Below are positions 1-6,858 of a DNA stretch of 9,677 bases, in pieces. Numbering within the stretch: the first letter of the stretch is position 1; the number at the start of each line of letters is the position of its first letter. Under the pieces are notes generated by a model. That model was not told where the DNA came from and made no database searches. It was given only the letters and a program-made list of their open reading frames with translations. This stretch comes from Cryomorphaceae bacterium (GTDB taxonomy: Bacteria > Bacteroidota > Bacteroidia > Flavobacteriales > Crocinitomicaceae), in contig NYTQ01000117.1 in the NCBI GenBank assembly GCA_002683585.1, positions 1 to 9,677 on the forward strand, in the 5' to 3' direction. Made by a program: the position numbers and the translations under genes.

Positions 1-117
1 CCTTGGGATGGGACATTTAATGGACAAGAATTACCCGTCGCTTCTTACTATTACATCATTGAATATAACGACAATACAACAGAAAATTCAAACGGAATTA
101 TTACTATTGTAAAATAA
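1..117 (+). CDS. C-terminal end of a T9SS type B sorting-domain (CHU_C) protein, 5' truncated
   Basis: The window opens inside a reading frame that gives 38 residues before a TAA at 115-117. The fragment reads PWDGTFNGQELPVASYYYII and ends in GIITIVK. This matches the end of the gliding motility-associated C-terminal (CHU_C, T9SS type B) domain, whose usual form is WDGTxNGxxLPxGxYYYxI followed by a G-x-(I/V)-x-I-x-K/R strand. In this family the domain directs a large secreted or cell-surface protein through the type IX secretion system. The body of the protein lies left of the window, so its adhesin, enzyme or repeat content is unknown. The stop is 6 bases before the porP/sprF-like gene, which suggests one transcription unit. 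Pairing of a type B cargo with a downstream PorP/SprF gene is common in Bacteroidota and supports the call. Confidence 0.86.
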   Translation, partial: PWDGTFNGQELPVASYYYIIEYNDNTTENSNGIITIVK

Positions 118-123
118 CGATCT

Positions 124-1110
124 ATGAAAAACTCAATTTTTATACTCAGTCTATTTACATGCACATTTCTATGTGCGCAACAGACGCCTCAATACTCCCA
201 ATATCAACGAAATCAATTCATGGTTAATCCTGCAGCCGCAGGGGTTTACGACTTTGTTGATATTACGCTTTCAGGACGATGGCAATGGCTGGGTGTTCAG
301 GATGCACCTAGAACCTCTTATTTTGCTTTTTCTGTTCCGATAAGATTTAAACCAAAGTTTTATAATCCTGGAATAAGAACAAGCTCTGGAGTTGTTGAAA
401 ACCCTGAAATTAAAACGGGGAAGCTAAAACATACTTTTGGCGGCCAGCTTTTAGCTGATCAATATGGTGCATTCAGAAAAATGTCCTTTTCTGGAACTTA
501 TGCAATTCATATTCCGATGACAAAAAAAGTTAATCTTTCCTTCGGGTTGAAGGCCGGACTATCAAATAACACTTTTTTTGCTGATCAGGCACAAGTGTTG
601 AACGTGATTGCCCCAAGTCAGAATCCATATATTGACAATACCTATGATAACTTTATTCAAAATCAGTCCAATAAATTTCTAATGGATATGGGTGCTGGAT
701 TGTATATGTATTCTGAAAAGTTCTTTGTTGGTCTTTCCGCAGAACAATTGACCCGTGATCTTGTACAGTTTGGTCAAGGAACGGCAAATTTCAATCCTCA
801 GATTCATTTTAATTTAATTGGTGGATATAAAATCCCTTTGGGAGAAAACCTTTCTATGACTCCTGGATTTCTCATCAAATATATGAGTCCTGCGCCTGCA
901 TCAGTAGATGGGAATGTCCAATTTGAATATAAAAAATGGTTATGGCTCACATTAGGTTACCGCCATACTGATGCCATGATCGTTATGGCAGGAATGAATA
1001 TTAGTGAGCGATTCAAAGTAGGGTATTCATATGATTACTCTTTGTCTCGATTTAATAACTTTTCTTCTGGAGGCCATGAGCTTACTTTAGGCTTAATGCT
1101 CGGGAGGTAA
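124..1110 (+). CDS. PorP/SprF family type IX secretion system outer-membrane protein
   Basis: A 328-residue protein, the usual length for PorP/SprF. Residues 1-18 form a Sec signal peptide (short basic start, hydrophobic core, cleavage probably near CAQ at 17-19). The mature N-terminus carries the family hallmark QYSQYQRNQFMVNPAAAG (23-40), followed by GRWQWLGV (51-58). The rest alternates short amphipathic strands, as in an outer-membrane beta barrel, with GYSYDYSLSRF (300-310) and GGHELTLGLMLG (316-327) at the C-terminus, both typical of the family. Known members include SprF, needed for secretion or surface display of the adhesin SprB, and PorP of Porphyromonas. Position directly after a type B sorting-domain gene suggests this copy is the dedicated partner of that cargo. 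It is one of many possible paralogues, so I give no symbol. The next gene starts 4 bases after its stop. Confidence 0.93.
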   Translation: MKNSIFILSLFTCTFLCAQQTPQYSQYQRNQFMVNPAAAGVYDFVDITLSGRWQWLGVQDAPRTSYFAFSVPIRFKPKFYNPGIRTSSGVVENPEIKTGKLKHTFGGQLLADQYGAFRKMSFSGTYAIHIPMTKKVNLSFGLKAGLSNNTFFADQAQVLNVIAPSQNPYIDNTYDNFIQNQSNKFLMDMGAGLYMYSEKFFVGLSAEQLTRDLVQFGQGTANFNPQIHFNLIGGYKIPLGENLSMTPGFLIKYMSPAPASVDGNVQFEYKKWLWLTLGYRHTDAMIVMAGMNISERFKVGYSYDYSLSRFNNFSSGGHELTLGLMLGR

Positions 1111-1114
1111 TAAT

Positions 1115-2605
1115 ATGAAAAGTATGCGTTTTTATTTTTTGCTTTGTGCTCTTTTAGTCGTATTCACTAATCAAGCGCAGTATATGGATATTGAAGAGCC
1201 ACATAGATTAGGTGGCGAGGTAAATTCTGAGGCTGATGAGCTCTTTCCTGTTTTTTCTAAGGAAACCTCAACACTTTATTATACAAGAGTTAACGATCCA
1301 GAATCCATAGGTGGTATAAATGACCAAGACATTTGGCAGAGCGAATGGAATGGAGAAAAAAAATATGCCAAAGGTCAGGACTACAAGGATTTGAATAATA
1401 AGTACAATAATTCAATAGTTGGTTTCAACAGTGATGAATCAATTGTTTATTTAATTAACTCGTATGATGGAAAGAAAGATCTGAAAAAAGGAATTTCATA
1501 CGCTAAGAAAAAGGGAAATAGTTGGGGTACTCCAAAACAGATTTCAATACCTGGACTTGATATTGAGGGTGATTTTTATGGTTTTCATGTAAATAAGCAA
1601 GGGGATGTAATTATTATTTCTTACGCGGGCCCTAAATCTCTAGGAGATGAAGACCTTTATGTAAGTGTTAAAGAAAATGAAAAATGGACAGAGCCATTAC
1701 ATTTAGGTTCAAAAATCAATTCCTCAGGTTTTGAAATATCTCCATTCTTATCCAATGAAAATGATACTTTATATTTTTCTTCGAACGGTAGAGGCGGTCA
1801 AGGCGATGCAGATATTTTTTATGCCGTGCGTAGTACAGATTCATGGACAGACTGGTCTTCTCCAGTGAATATAGGTCCTCAAATTAACTCCGCAAAGTTT
1901 GATGCTTATTTTACGATGTCTGATGGCTTTTTCTATTGGTCAAGCAATCGGGATAGTGAAAGAAGTGATATCTACTATTCAACTTTTTTACCTCCACCGG
2001 CGCTGATGGCATCGGCTGTAGGGACTGATGTGACCATTTATGATGGGGCAGATGGCTCCATCGATTTAACGCCTGAAGGTGGAGTTGCTCCATACAGCTA
2101 TATATGGTCAAACGGCTCCCGCGAGCAAGATCCAACTGAATTGATTAAAGGAACTTACGAGGTAGAGGTAAAAGATGCGATTGGTCAAATCACGAAGGTA
2201 AGCATTGATATTAACGAACCCGCTGAAATCATTGAGCCGATTATTCAACCTGTCACCAAAGCGGTTGCCATGGAAACTATTATTTATTTTGATTTTAATT
2301 CCAGTTATCACAACAAGGAAAATAAAAAGGAAATGTATGCTTTTTGTGAAAGAATTAAAGACAAGGGAGAGGTTAAGATTATGATCGAATCTCATTGCGA
2401 TAAACGAGCTAGTGAAAAGTATAACATATGGCTGTCAGAAAAACGTATGGTCAAAACAAGGGAGTTTCTTGTTTCGCAAGGATTTAAATTTGAAAATATT
2501 TCTGGTGCCTATAAGGGTGAGTCCGAGTTAGAGATTAATTGCGATGAATGCACGGAAGAAAATCATACCATAAATCGTAGAACCGTTATAAAAGTCGTAA
2601 AATAA
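1115..2605 (+). CDS. PD40 beta-propeller / SprB-like repeat / OmpA-domain envelope protein
   Basis: A 496-residue exported protein. Residues 1-22 look like a Sec signal peptide ending in QAQ; no convincing lipobox is seen. Residues about 35-290 contain WD40-like (PD40) propeller blades, visible as LFPVFSKETSTLYYTR (43-58), SPFLSNENDTLYFSSNGRGG (209-228, continuing DADIFYA) and a third blade near 263-288 (YWSSNRD, SDIYY). Residues about 300-369 resemble one SprB repeat: DGSIDLTPEGGVAPYSYIWS (313-332), then GTYEVEVKDAIG (346-357). Residues about 388-496 are an OmpA C-terminal domain: IIYFDFNSS (389-397), then ESHCDKRASEKYN with the conserved Asp429, LSEKRM, and INRRTVIKV (486-494). C476 and C479 sit in the CxxC seen in many Bacteroidota OmpA domains. 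The OmpA domain should bind peptidoglycan in the periplasm, and the propeller probably contacts outer-membrane partners such as the upstream PorP/SprF protein. The ATG at 1115 is preferred over the ATG at 1124 by its spacing to GGGAGG (1102-1107). Confidence 0.9.
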   Translation: MKSMRFYFLLCALLVVFTNQAQYMDIEEPHRLGGEVNSEADELFPVFSKETSTLYYTRVNDPESIGGINDQDIWQSEWNGEKKYAKGQDYKDLNNKYNNSIVGFNSDESIVYLINSYDGKKDLKKGISYAKKKGNSWGTPKQISIPGLDIEGDFYGFHVNKQGDVIIISYAGPKSLGDEDLYVSVKENEKWTEPLHLGSKINSSGFEISPFLSNENDTLYFSSNGRGGQGDADIFYAVRSTDSWTDWSSPVNIGPQINSAKFDAYFTMSDGFFYWSSNRDSERSDIYYSTFLPPPALMASAVGTDVTIYDGADGSIDLTPEGGVAPYSYIWSNGSREQDPTELIKGTYEVEVKDAIGQITKVSIDINEPAEIIEPIIQPVTKAVAMETIIYFDFNSSYHNKENKKEMYAFCERIKDKGEVKIMIESHCDKRASEKYNIWLSEKRMVKTREFLVSQGFKFENISGAYKGESELEINCDECTEENHTINRRTVIKVVK

Positions 2606-2669
2606 CTAACGTTCTTGTCCCACTCTTCTTAATCTCATACCTCAATATGTCAAATGCCGTTATTAGTGC

Positions 2670-2677
2670 TAACTTTA
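2670..2677 (+). promoter_or_regulatory. Candidate Bacteroidota -7 promoter element upstream of the membrane protein/rnpA run
   Basis: TAACTTTA lies 34 bases before the ATG at 2712 and fits the Bacteroidota -7 consensus TAnnTTTG at all but the last base. It sits in the only gap over 100 bases in the window (2606-2711), where a new transcript would be expected. I see no clear TTG-type -33 element 17-23 bases upstream, so the call rests on the -7 match and position. The rest of the gap shows no RNA gene and no strong hairpin. Confidence 0.32.
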
Positions 2678-2711
2678 CAAAGGGAATAAATGCTGTTTAT
2701 CTCAAGCGCAT

Positions 2712-3338
2712 ATGGACATTTTTAGACTTACGTTTCAATTAGGAGTTTTCTTTGCTATCTATAGCTTCATTTGGTTTTTTATTGATCTTGGAATTAAAAT
2801 AATGACATCGGGTATGGTAAAAGGTATTCTTTTTACTTATCTGATAAAAGCGATCAAATATCTTTTTTTAGTAAACGTTATTTTCCTATTGTCAATAGGA
2901 GAAAATCAAAATGGTTTAATTAATCAGCAATCATTAGTTCCAGTCGTTTTTATTTTATTTCTTTATTTTATCGGGAAATTTCAAAAGAACCAGAATACGA
3001 ATGCCTTGTTCTCTAGAATGGGGGTTCAGTCATCAAAAACGCAATTCAATGTTCGTTATGAAATCGGATTAATTTCTCTATCCTTTTTGACATTTATTTT
3101 ATTGGTTTTAGAGCCAAATATTGCTAATAATGCAGTTGCGATATGGTTTAAAGAAAGCATTATTGATATTGAAACAACAAGGATTATTGGTTTTATTTTT
3201 AAAGTGATAGGCTTCTTTTTCCTTCTCAATATTTTAACTAAGACAATAAACTCATTTCAATACATAATTGGCAAACTGACCTCAGTGAAATCCAGTGGTG
3301 GTCAAGATCGATTTGATGATTTTGAAGAGGTAGAGTAA
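2712..3338 (+). CDS. Unrecognised five-helix integral membrane protein
   Basis: I do not recognise the family. The 208-residue protein is mostly hydrophobic, with probable membrane segments near residues 7-29, 38-61, 74-90, 117-134 and 156-174. There is no cleavable signal peptide. Short polar linkers lie at 62-73 (GENQNGLINQQ) and at 91-116, the latter with several Lys, Gln and Asn residues (KNQNTN, RMGVQSSKTQ). An amphipathic stretch at 175-195 leads to a soluble acidic tail ending DRFDDFEEVE. The Asp26 and Lys29 in helix 1 and Glu118 near helix 4 are the only obvious charges in or beside the helices. No transporter, enzyme or nucleotide-binding motif is visible. It follows a 106-base gap with a candidate promoter, and its stop is 26 bases before the rnpA ATG, so it probably shares a transcript with rnpA. 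Composition matches its neighbours, with no sign of transfer. It is a convincing gene by length, frame and membrane pattern, but its function is unknown. Confidence 0.75.
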   Translation: MDIFRLTFQLGVFFAIYSFIWFFIDLGIKIMTSGMVKGILFTYLIKAIKYLFLVNVIFLLSIGENQNGLINQQSLVPVVFILFLYFIGKFQKNQNTNALFSRMGVQSSKTQFNVRYEIGLISLSFLTFILLVLEPNIANNAVAIWFKESIIDIETTRIIGFIFKVIGFFFLLNILTKTINSFQYIIGKLTSVKSSGGQDRFDDFEEVE

Positions 3339-3364
3339 ATTTAATTATTAGGATTATTATTGTG

Positions 3365-3730
3365 ATGGACCAATCATTTCCAAAAGACCTAAGGCTAACC
3401 CATAAAAGAGATATAGATACCTTGTTCTCTAAAGGGGAAAGAATAAAGTCACATCCTTTCATTATACTTTTTTATAAGACAGAAATACCGATGTCGGTTC
3501 CTTTTAAATTGTTAATCTCGGTGCCTAAAAGAAATTTTAAAAAAGCAGTTGATCGCAATTATTTAAAAAGGTGTATTCGTGAAATAGTCAGAAAAAATAA
3601 AGAAAGTCTCTCATCTGAAAACAAAGAGATAACGCGAAATATCGCAATTTTATATAGTTTTAATACAAAGCTGCCATTTAACGAACTCGAGGTTGGTTTA
3701 TTGAAGGCTTTTAAGAAAATACACCAATAA
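3365..3730 (+). CDS. rnpA: Ribonuclease P protein component
   Basis: This is the protein subunit of RNase P, which helps the catalytic RNA bind and cut pre-tRNA 5' leaders in the cytoplasm. The 121-residue length is normal. Counting from the ATG at 3365, the N-terminus has the leader-binding strand region (LRLTHKRDIDTLFSKGERI, about residues 9-27). The centre has the RNR signature VPKRNFKKAVDRNYLKRCIR (about 53-72), with the conserved Arg, Lys and Asn residues that contact the RNA. The protein is strongly basic. The frame also opens with a GTG at 3362, which would add one Met; I prefer the ATG that follows it directly. No rpmH lies upstream, unlike the classic rpmH-rnpA order; a membrane protein gene takes that place. 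The stop is 2 bases before the S41 protease start, so translation is probably coupled. Confidence 0.95.
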   Translation: MDQSFPKDLRLTHKRDIDTLFSKGERIKSHPFIILFYKTEIPMSVPFKLLISVPKRNFKKAVDRNYLKRCIREIVRKNKESLSSENKEITRNIAILYSFNTKLPFNELEVGLLKAFKKIHQ

Positions 3731-3732
3731 AA

Positions 3733-5376
3733 ATGGGCATTAGAATAGTATCATTTTTTTTATTACTGTCTCTGAATCCTTTCTTGTCTATCGGACAATC
3801 ACGAGGGTTTGAGATATTAAAGAACCTTGAGCTTATGGACCAAGTGCATGAGTATTTGGACTTATACTATGTCGATGAGCCAGCAACAGGATACATTTCA
3901 AAAGTTGCCATAGATGAAATGCTCAAGGAGCTAGATCCGTATACCGTATTTTATCATGAATCTAATATGGAGGATTATCGATTGATGTCTACAGGACAAT
4001 ATGGAGGCATTGGTGCTTTAATTCGTAAAATGAAAGAGTATACCTGTATCGTTCAGCCCTATGAAAATAGTCCTGCCCATAAATCTGGACTGAGGGCTGG
4101 GGATAAGATATTGTCCATTGATGGGGTGTCCATGATAGGAAAGTCATCAGATGATGTTTCTTCATTTTTAAAAGGTCCGAGAGGAACAACAATTGAAGTT
4201 GAGATTGATCGGTCCGATATTGGTCATCAAACATATAAGGTTACAAGAGAAGAAATAAAGCTTCCCGATCTTCCATATTCTGGTCTGCTTTCAAATAATA
4301 TTGGTTATGTAAAGCTGTCAAGTTTTTCTCAAACAGCATTTAATAGTGTAAAACAAGCCTTTGATCAATTGAAAGAACAAGGAATGGAAACTGCAATTCT
4401 TGATCTAAGAGACAATGGCGGAGGTTTATTGATCGAAGCCATAAGAATTGTTAATTTATTTGTTCCCAAGGGTCAGCTGATTGTTTCAACAAAAGGACGC
4501 TTGAAAGAAGAGAATAGAGCATATAAAACAAGAGAGAAGCCTGCTTTTCCTGATATGAGACTTGTCGTTTTAATCAACGAAAGGAGTGCTTCGGCTAGCG
4601 AAATTGTTGCAGGAAGCTTACAGGATTTAGATCGAGCAATTGTTGTTGGAGGGCAAAGCTATGGAAAAGGGTTGGTACAAAGAACTTATGATTTAAAGTA
4701 TGGTTCTAAGCTCAAATTGACGATTTCTAAATATTACACTCCTTCAGGAAGATGCGTTCAACGATTGGAATATTATGAGAAAGGCGCTAAAGATAAACCT
4801 GCTGAGATCTCAGATACCTTGCTCACTACATTTAAGACCAGGAACGGAAGAGATGTAATTGATGGTAGAGGGATTTTTCCTGATATTGAAATTGAGCAAG
4901 AAAATTTGGGAAGGCTCAGTTCATTGCTACTCATTGAGGATGTAGTTTTTGATTTTGCCACAGATTTTGCAAATAATCGCGACTCAATTTCAGGTCCGGA
5001 GGTATTTGAGTTGTCAGATGAGGATTACCAAGCTTTTATAAAATTCGTTTTAAATAAAGATCAGTTTTCTTATGAAACTGCTTCTGAAATAAAATTGAAA
5101 GAGCTCAAGAAAGTTGCCGATGAAGAGGGTTATTCAGACGTGATAGAATCCTCGTATGCCGCCATTGAAAAATTAGTATCCGCCAATTTAGAAAAAGAGC
5201 TCGTCTCGATTCAGCCAGAGATTTCTAGATGGATTGAGAGTGAAATAATTTCACGGTACTATTTTCAGTCGGGAGTAAGTAGACATAGTTTTAAATTTGA
5301 CTTAGACGTACTCAAGGCCAAAGAGCTTTTAATAAACCTCAATATGTACAACAATATTCTTAAGCTACAGCCTTAG
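3733..5376 (+). CDS. S41 family C-terminal processing peptidase (CtpA/Prc-like) with PDZ domain
   Basis: A 547-residue exported serine protease. Residues 1-22 form a signal peptide (hydrophobic core, then SIGQ), placing it in the periplasm or envelope. An N-terminal helical part (25-85) precedes a PDZ domain at about 88-160, with the carboxylate-binding loop YGGIG (90-94), AHKSGLRAGDKILSIDG (115-131) and GPRG (148-151). The S41 catalytic core follows: DLRDNGGG (224-231) and RSASASE (284-290), where Ser287 is the predicted nucleophile, with Lys312 in YGKG (310-313) exactly 25 residues later, as in the Prc/CtpA Ser-Lys dyad. YYTPSGR (334-340) and DGRGIFPDI (377-385) are also conserved in the family. 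Residues about 400-547 are a C-terminal extension without a motif I can name, ending in an RHSFKFD segment. Family members trim or degrade envelope proteins; the substrate here is not shown. The next gene starts 5 bases after its stop. Confidence 0.93.
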   Translation: MGIRIVSFFLLLSLNPFLSIGQSRGFEILKNLELMDQVHEYLDLYYVDEPATGYISKVAIDEMLKELDPYTVFYHESNMEDYRLMSTGQYGGIGALIRKMKEYTCIVQPYENSPAHKSGLRAGDKILSIDGVSMIGKSSDDVSSFLKGPRGTTIEVEIDRSDIGHQTYKVTREEIKLPDLPYSGLLSNNIGYVKLSSFSQTAFNSVKQAFDQLKEQGMETAILDLRDNGGGLLIEAIRIVNLFVPKGQLIVSTKGRLKEENRAYKTREKPAFPDMRLVVLINERSASASEIVAGSLQDLDRAIVVGGQSYGKGLVQRTYDLKYGSKLKLTISKYYTPSGRCVQRLEYYEKGAKDKPAEISDTLLTTFKTRNGRDVIDGRGIFPDIEIEQENLGRLSSLLLIEDVVFDFATDFANNRDSISGPEVFELSDEDYQAFIKFVLNKDQFSYETASEIKLKELKKVADEEGYSDVIESSYAAIEKLVSANLEKELVSIQPEISRWIESEIISRYYFQSGVSRHSFKFDLDVLKAKELLINLNMYNNILKLQP

Positions 5377-5381
5377 ATTAA

Positions 5382-6833
5382 ATGAAACGAATTTCCTCAT
5401 CATTAATTCACTATTATGTTCACTTGTTCATTCTATGCCTGTTTGTTGTAGGAATTGTTTGTAGTAAGTTTTTAATGTCAATGGGGATTTTATTTGGTCT
5501 TCTTCATTTAATAATTGAAGGGCAATACAAATCGTATTTCACAAACCTCAAGAACAATCGTTTTTTTGTTGCGGCATTAATTTTTTATGCTTTGCATGTG
5601 ATAGGTATGTTTTGGTCAGACGACCTTACATATGGTCTGAATGACCTTAAAAGTAAAGCAACGCTTGTAGTCGTTCCATTAATTATTATCGCTAAACCTT
5701 TAGTTTTAAGAAAGAGCTATAAACTTTTGATAGGTCTTTTTATTCTTACCCTTTTGACGACAAGTATCATTAATTATATTGTTTACCATTTTTACGGTAC
5801 TGAATTTAACTTCACGGATGCTCGAGATATGTCATTGTTTAATTCTCATATTCGCTATGCGATTATGGTTGTTTTTGCGATTCCGTTACTCTATGATTTA
5901 AGTTTGGATAACAAGCGTTTGAGGTTTGTCTTTTTATTGGTCGCACTCTGGTTCTTATTTTACACCTTTTCGAGTCAAGTTTTAACTGGGATTATATGCT
6001 TTGTGGCTATGATTTTGGCAGTTATAATTTATCCTTTGTTATTGAATAGGAAATATCTCTCTTTATCCTTTTTATTGCTTTCAGCAATATTTATCTGCTC
6101 CCTAGTTTATATTGGATTTAAATCAAATGTGACAAGTGAAGGTTTACCAACCGTCAATGTAGAAGGAGTACAAGAAGCATGGGAAAAAAGATCTGAGCTT
6201 TCCTACGACGGTAAAGACAATAGAAATCAGGACTTGAAATATACTTTAGCTAGGTTCTTATTATCGAAAAAATACCCAAATTCTTCTAGTGGTGTGAATC
6301 GCTTGAGCAAGAAAGAAATATTGGCTATTGAAAAAGGCATGGCACATTTCGCTGAAATGAAAGGTGGGCTTTTGGGCCGTATCGAAGGACTTCGATATCA
6401 ATTGAGTCATATGTCAGATCCCAATGGACATTCCTTATTGCAACGATTTGAAGCATGGAAGGTGGGCTTTTCTATCTTTAAAGAAGCACCTTTTATAGGT
6501 GTTGGTACTGGAGATTTGAAAAATGCATTTGCTCAAGAGTACATTGCCCTGGATACTAAGCTTTCAAAGAAAAATCAAATCCGCGCGCACAATACATTCC
6601 TAACAAGTGCAATTACTTTTGGTATTTTTGGCTTGCTATTGTTCTTTTATTTGGTTTTTACCTCTGGTCGCATTCAAATTCAAAATCAGAACCTAAGTGG
6701 ATTTATTTTTTGGACGATTATTTTAATAACCTTCCTCTTTGAAGATACGCTTGAAACCCAAACAGGGATCACTATGTTTGCATTCTTTATTGCCTTATTT
6801 TCGCTTCCTATTCCGCGCCCTTCAATGGATTAA
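5382..6833 (+). CDS. O-antigen ligase/polymerase (Wzy_C/WaaL-like) membrane protein
   Basis: A 483-residue polytopic inner-membrane protein with about ten probable helices: roughly 12-28, 30-46, 60-77, 93-106, 113-136, 156-173, 179-197, 200-221, 226-246 and, after a large loop, 405-427 and 438-475. The soluble loop at about 247-400 is presumably periplasmic and carries the Wzy_C signature: RFEAWKVGFSIFKEAPFIGV (355-374, with Arg355 and Trp359), GVGTGD (373-378) and RAHNTFL (401-407, with His403). The Arg and His fit the residues needed by WaaL ligases. FEDTLETQTG (453-462) also matches the conserved acidic end. Such proteins move undecaprenyl-linked glycan onto lipid A core, or polymerise it; some glycosylate proteins. 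No glycosyltransferase or flippase gene is in the window, so ligase and polymerase cannot be told apart. It starts 5 bases after the protease stop and is followed by gldA after 25 bases. Confidence 0.85.
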   Translation: MKRISSSLIHYYVHLFILCLFVVGIVCSKFLMSMGILFGLLHLIIEGQYKSYFTNLKNNRFFVAALIFYALHVIGMFWSDDLTYGLNDLKSKATLVVVPLIIIAKPLVLRKSYKLLIGLFILTLLTTSIINYIVYHFYGTEFNFTDARDMSLFNSHIRYAIMVVFAIPLLYDLSLDNKRLRFVFLLVALWFLFYTFSSQVLTGIICFVAMILAVIIYPLLLNRKYLSLSFLLLSAIFICSLVYIGFKSNVTSEGLPTVNVEGVQEAWEKRSELSYDGKDNRNQDLKYTLARFLLSKKYPNSSSGVNRLSKKEILAIEKGMAHFAEMKGGLLGRIEGLRYQLSHMSDPNGHSLLQRFEAWKVGFSIFKEAPFIGVGTGDLKNAFAQEYIALDTKLSKKNQIRAHNTFLTSAITFGIFGLLLFFYLVFTSGRIQIQNQNLSGFIFWTIILITFLFEDTLETQTGITMFAFFIALFSLPIPRPSMD

Positions 6834-6843
6834 TAAAAATCAT

Positions 6844-6851
6844 TAATTTCG
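6844..6851 (+). promoter_or_regulatory. Candidate -7 promoter element just before gldA
   Basis: TAATTTCG in the 25-base gap before gldA matches TAnnTTTG except for one base (C for T). Its end is only 7 bases before the ATG at 6859, so a transcript starting here would have almost no leader, as is common in Bacteroidota. No firm -33 element is visible. It could give gldA and tyrS a transcript separate from the upstream envelope genes. The call rests on pattern alone. Confidence 0.28.
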
Positions 6852-6858
6852 CTTAATC

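Noticed and set aside
1911..2395. Two minus-strand open frames within the OmpA gene
   Set aside because: They lie wholly inside a well-supported plus-strand gene, show no family motif and read as low-quality translations of the opposite strand.
2659..2673. Inverted repeat GTTA...TAAC as an operator before the membrane protein gene
   Set aside because: The arms are only four bases and such matches are frequent by chance in AT-rich DNA.
3362..3364. GTG at 3362 as the start of rnpA
   Set aside because: An ATG follows immediately at 3365 in the same frame and is the simpler start; only one residue differs.
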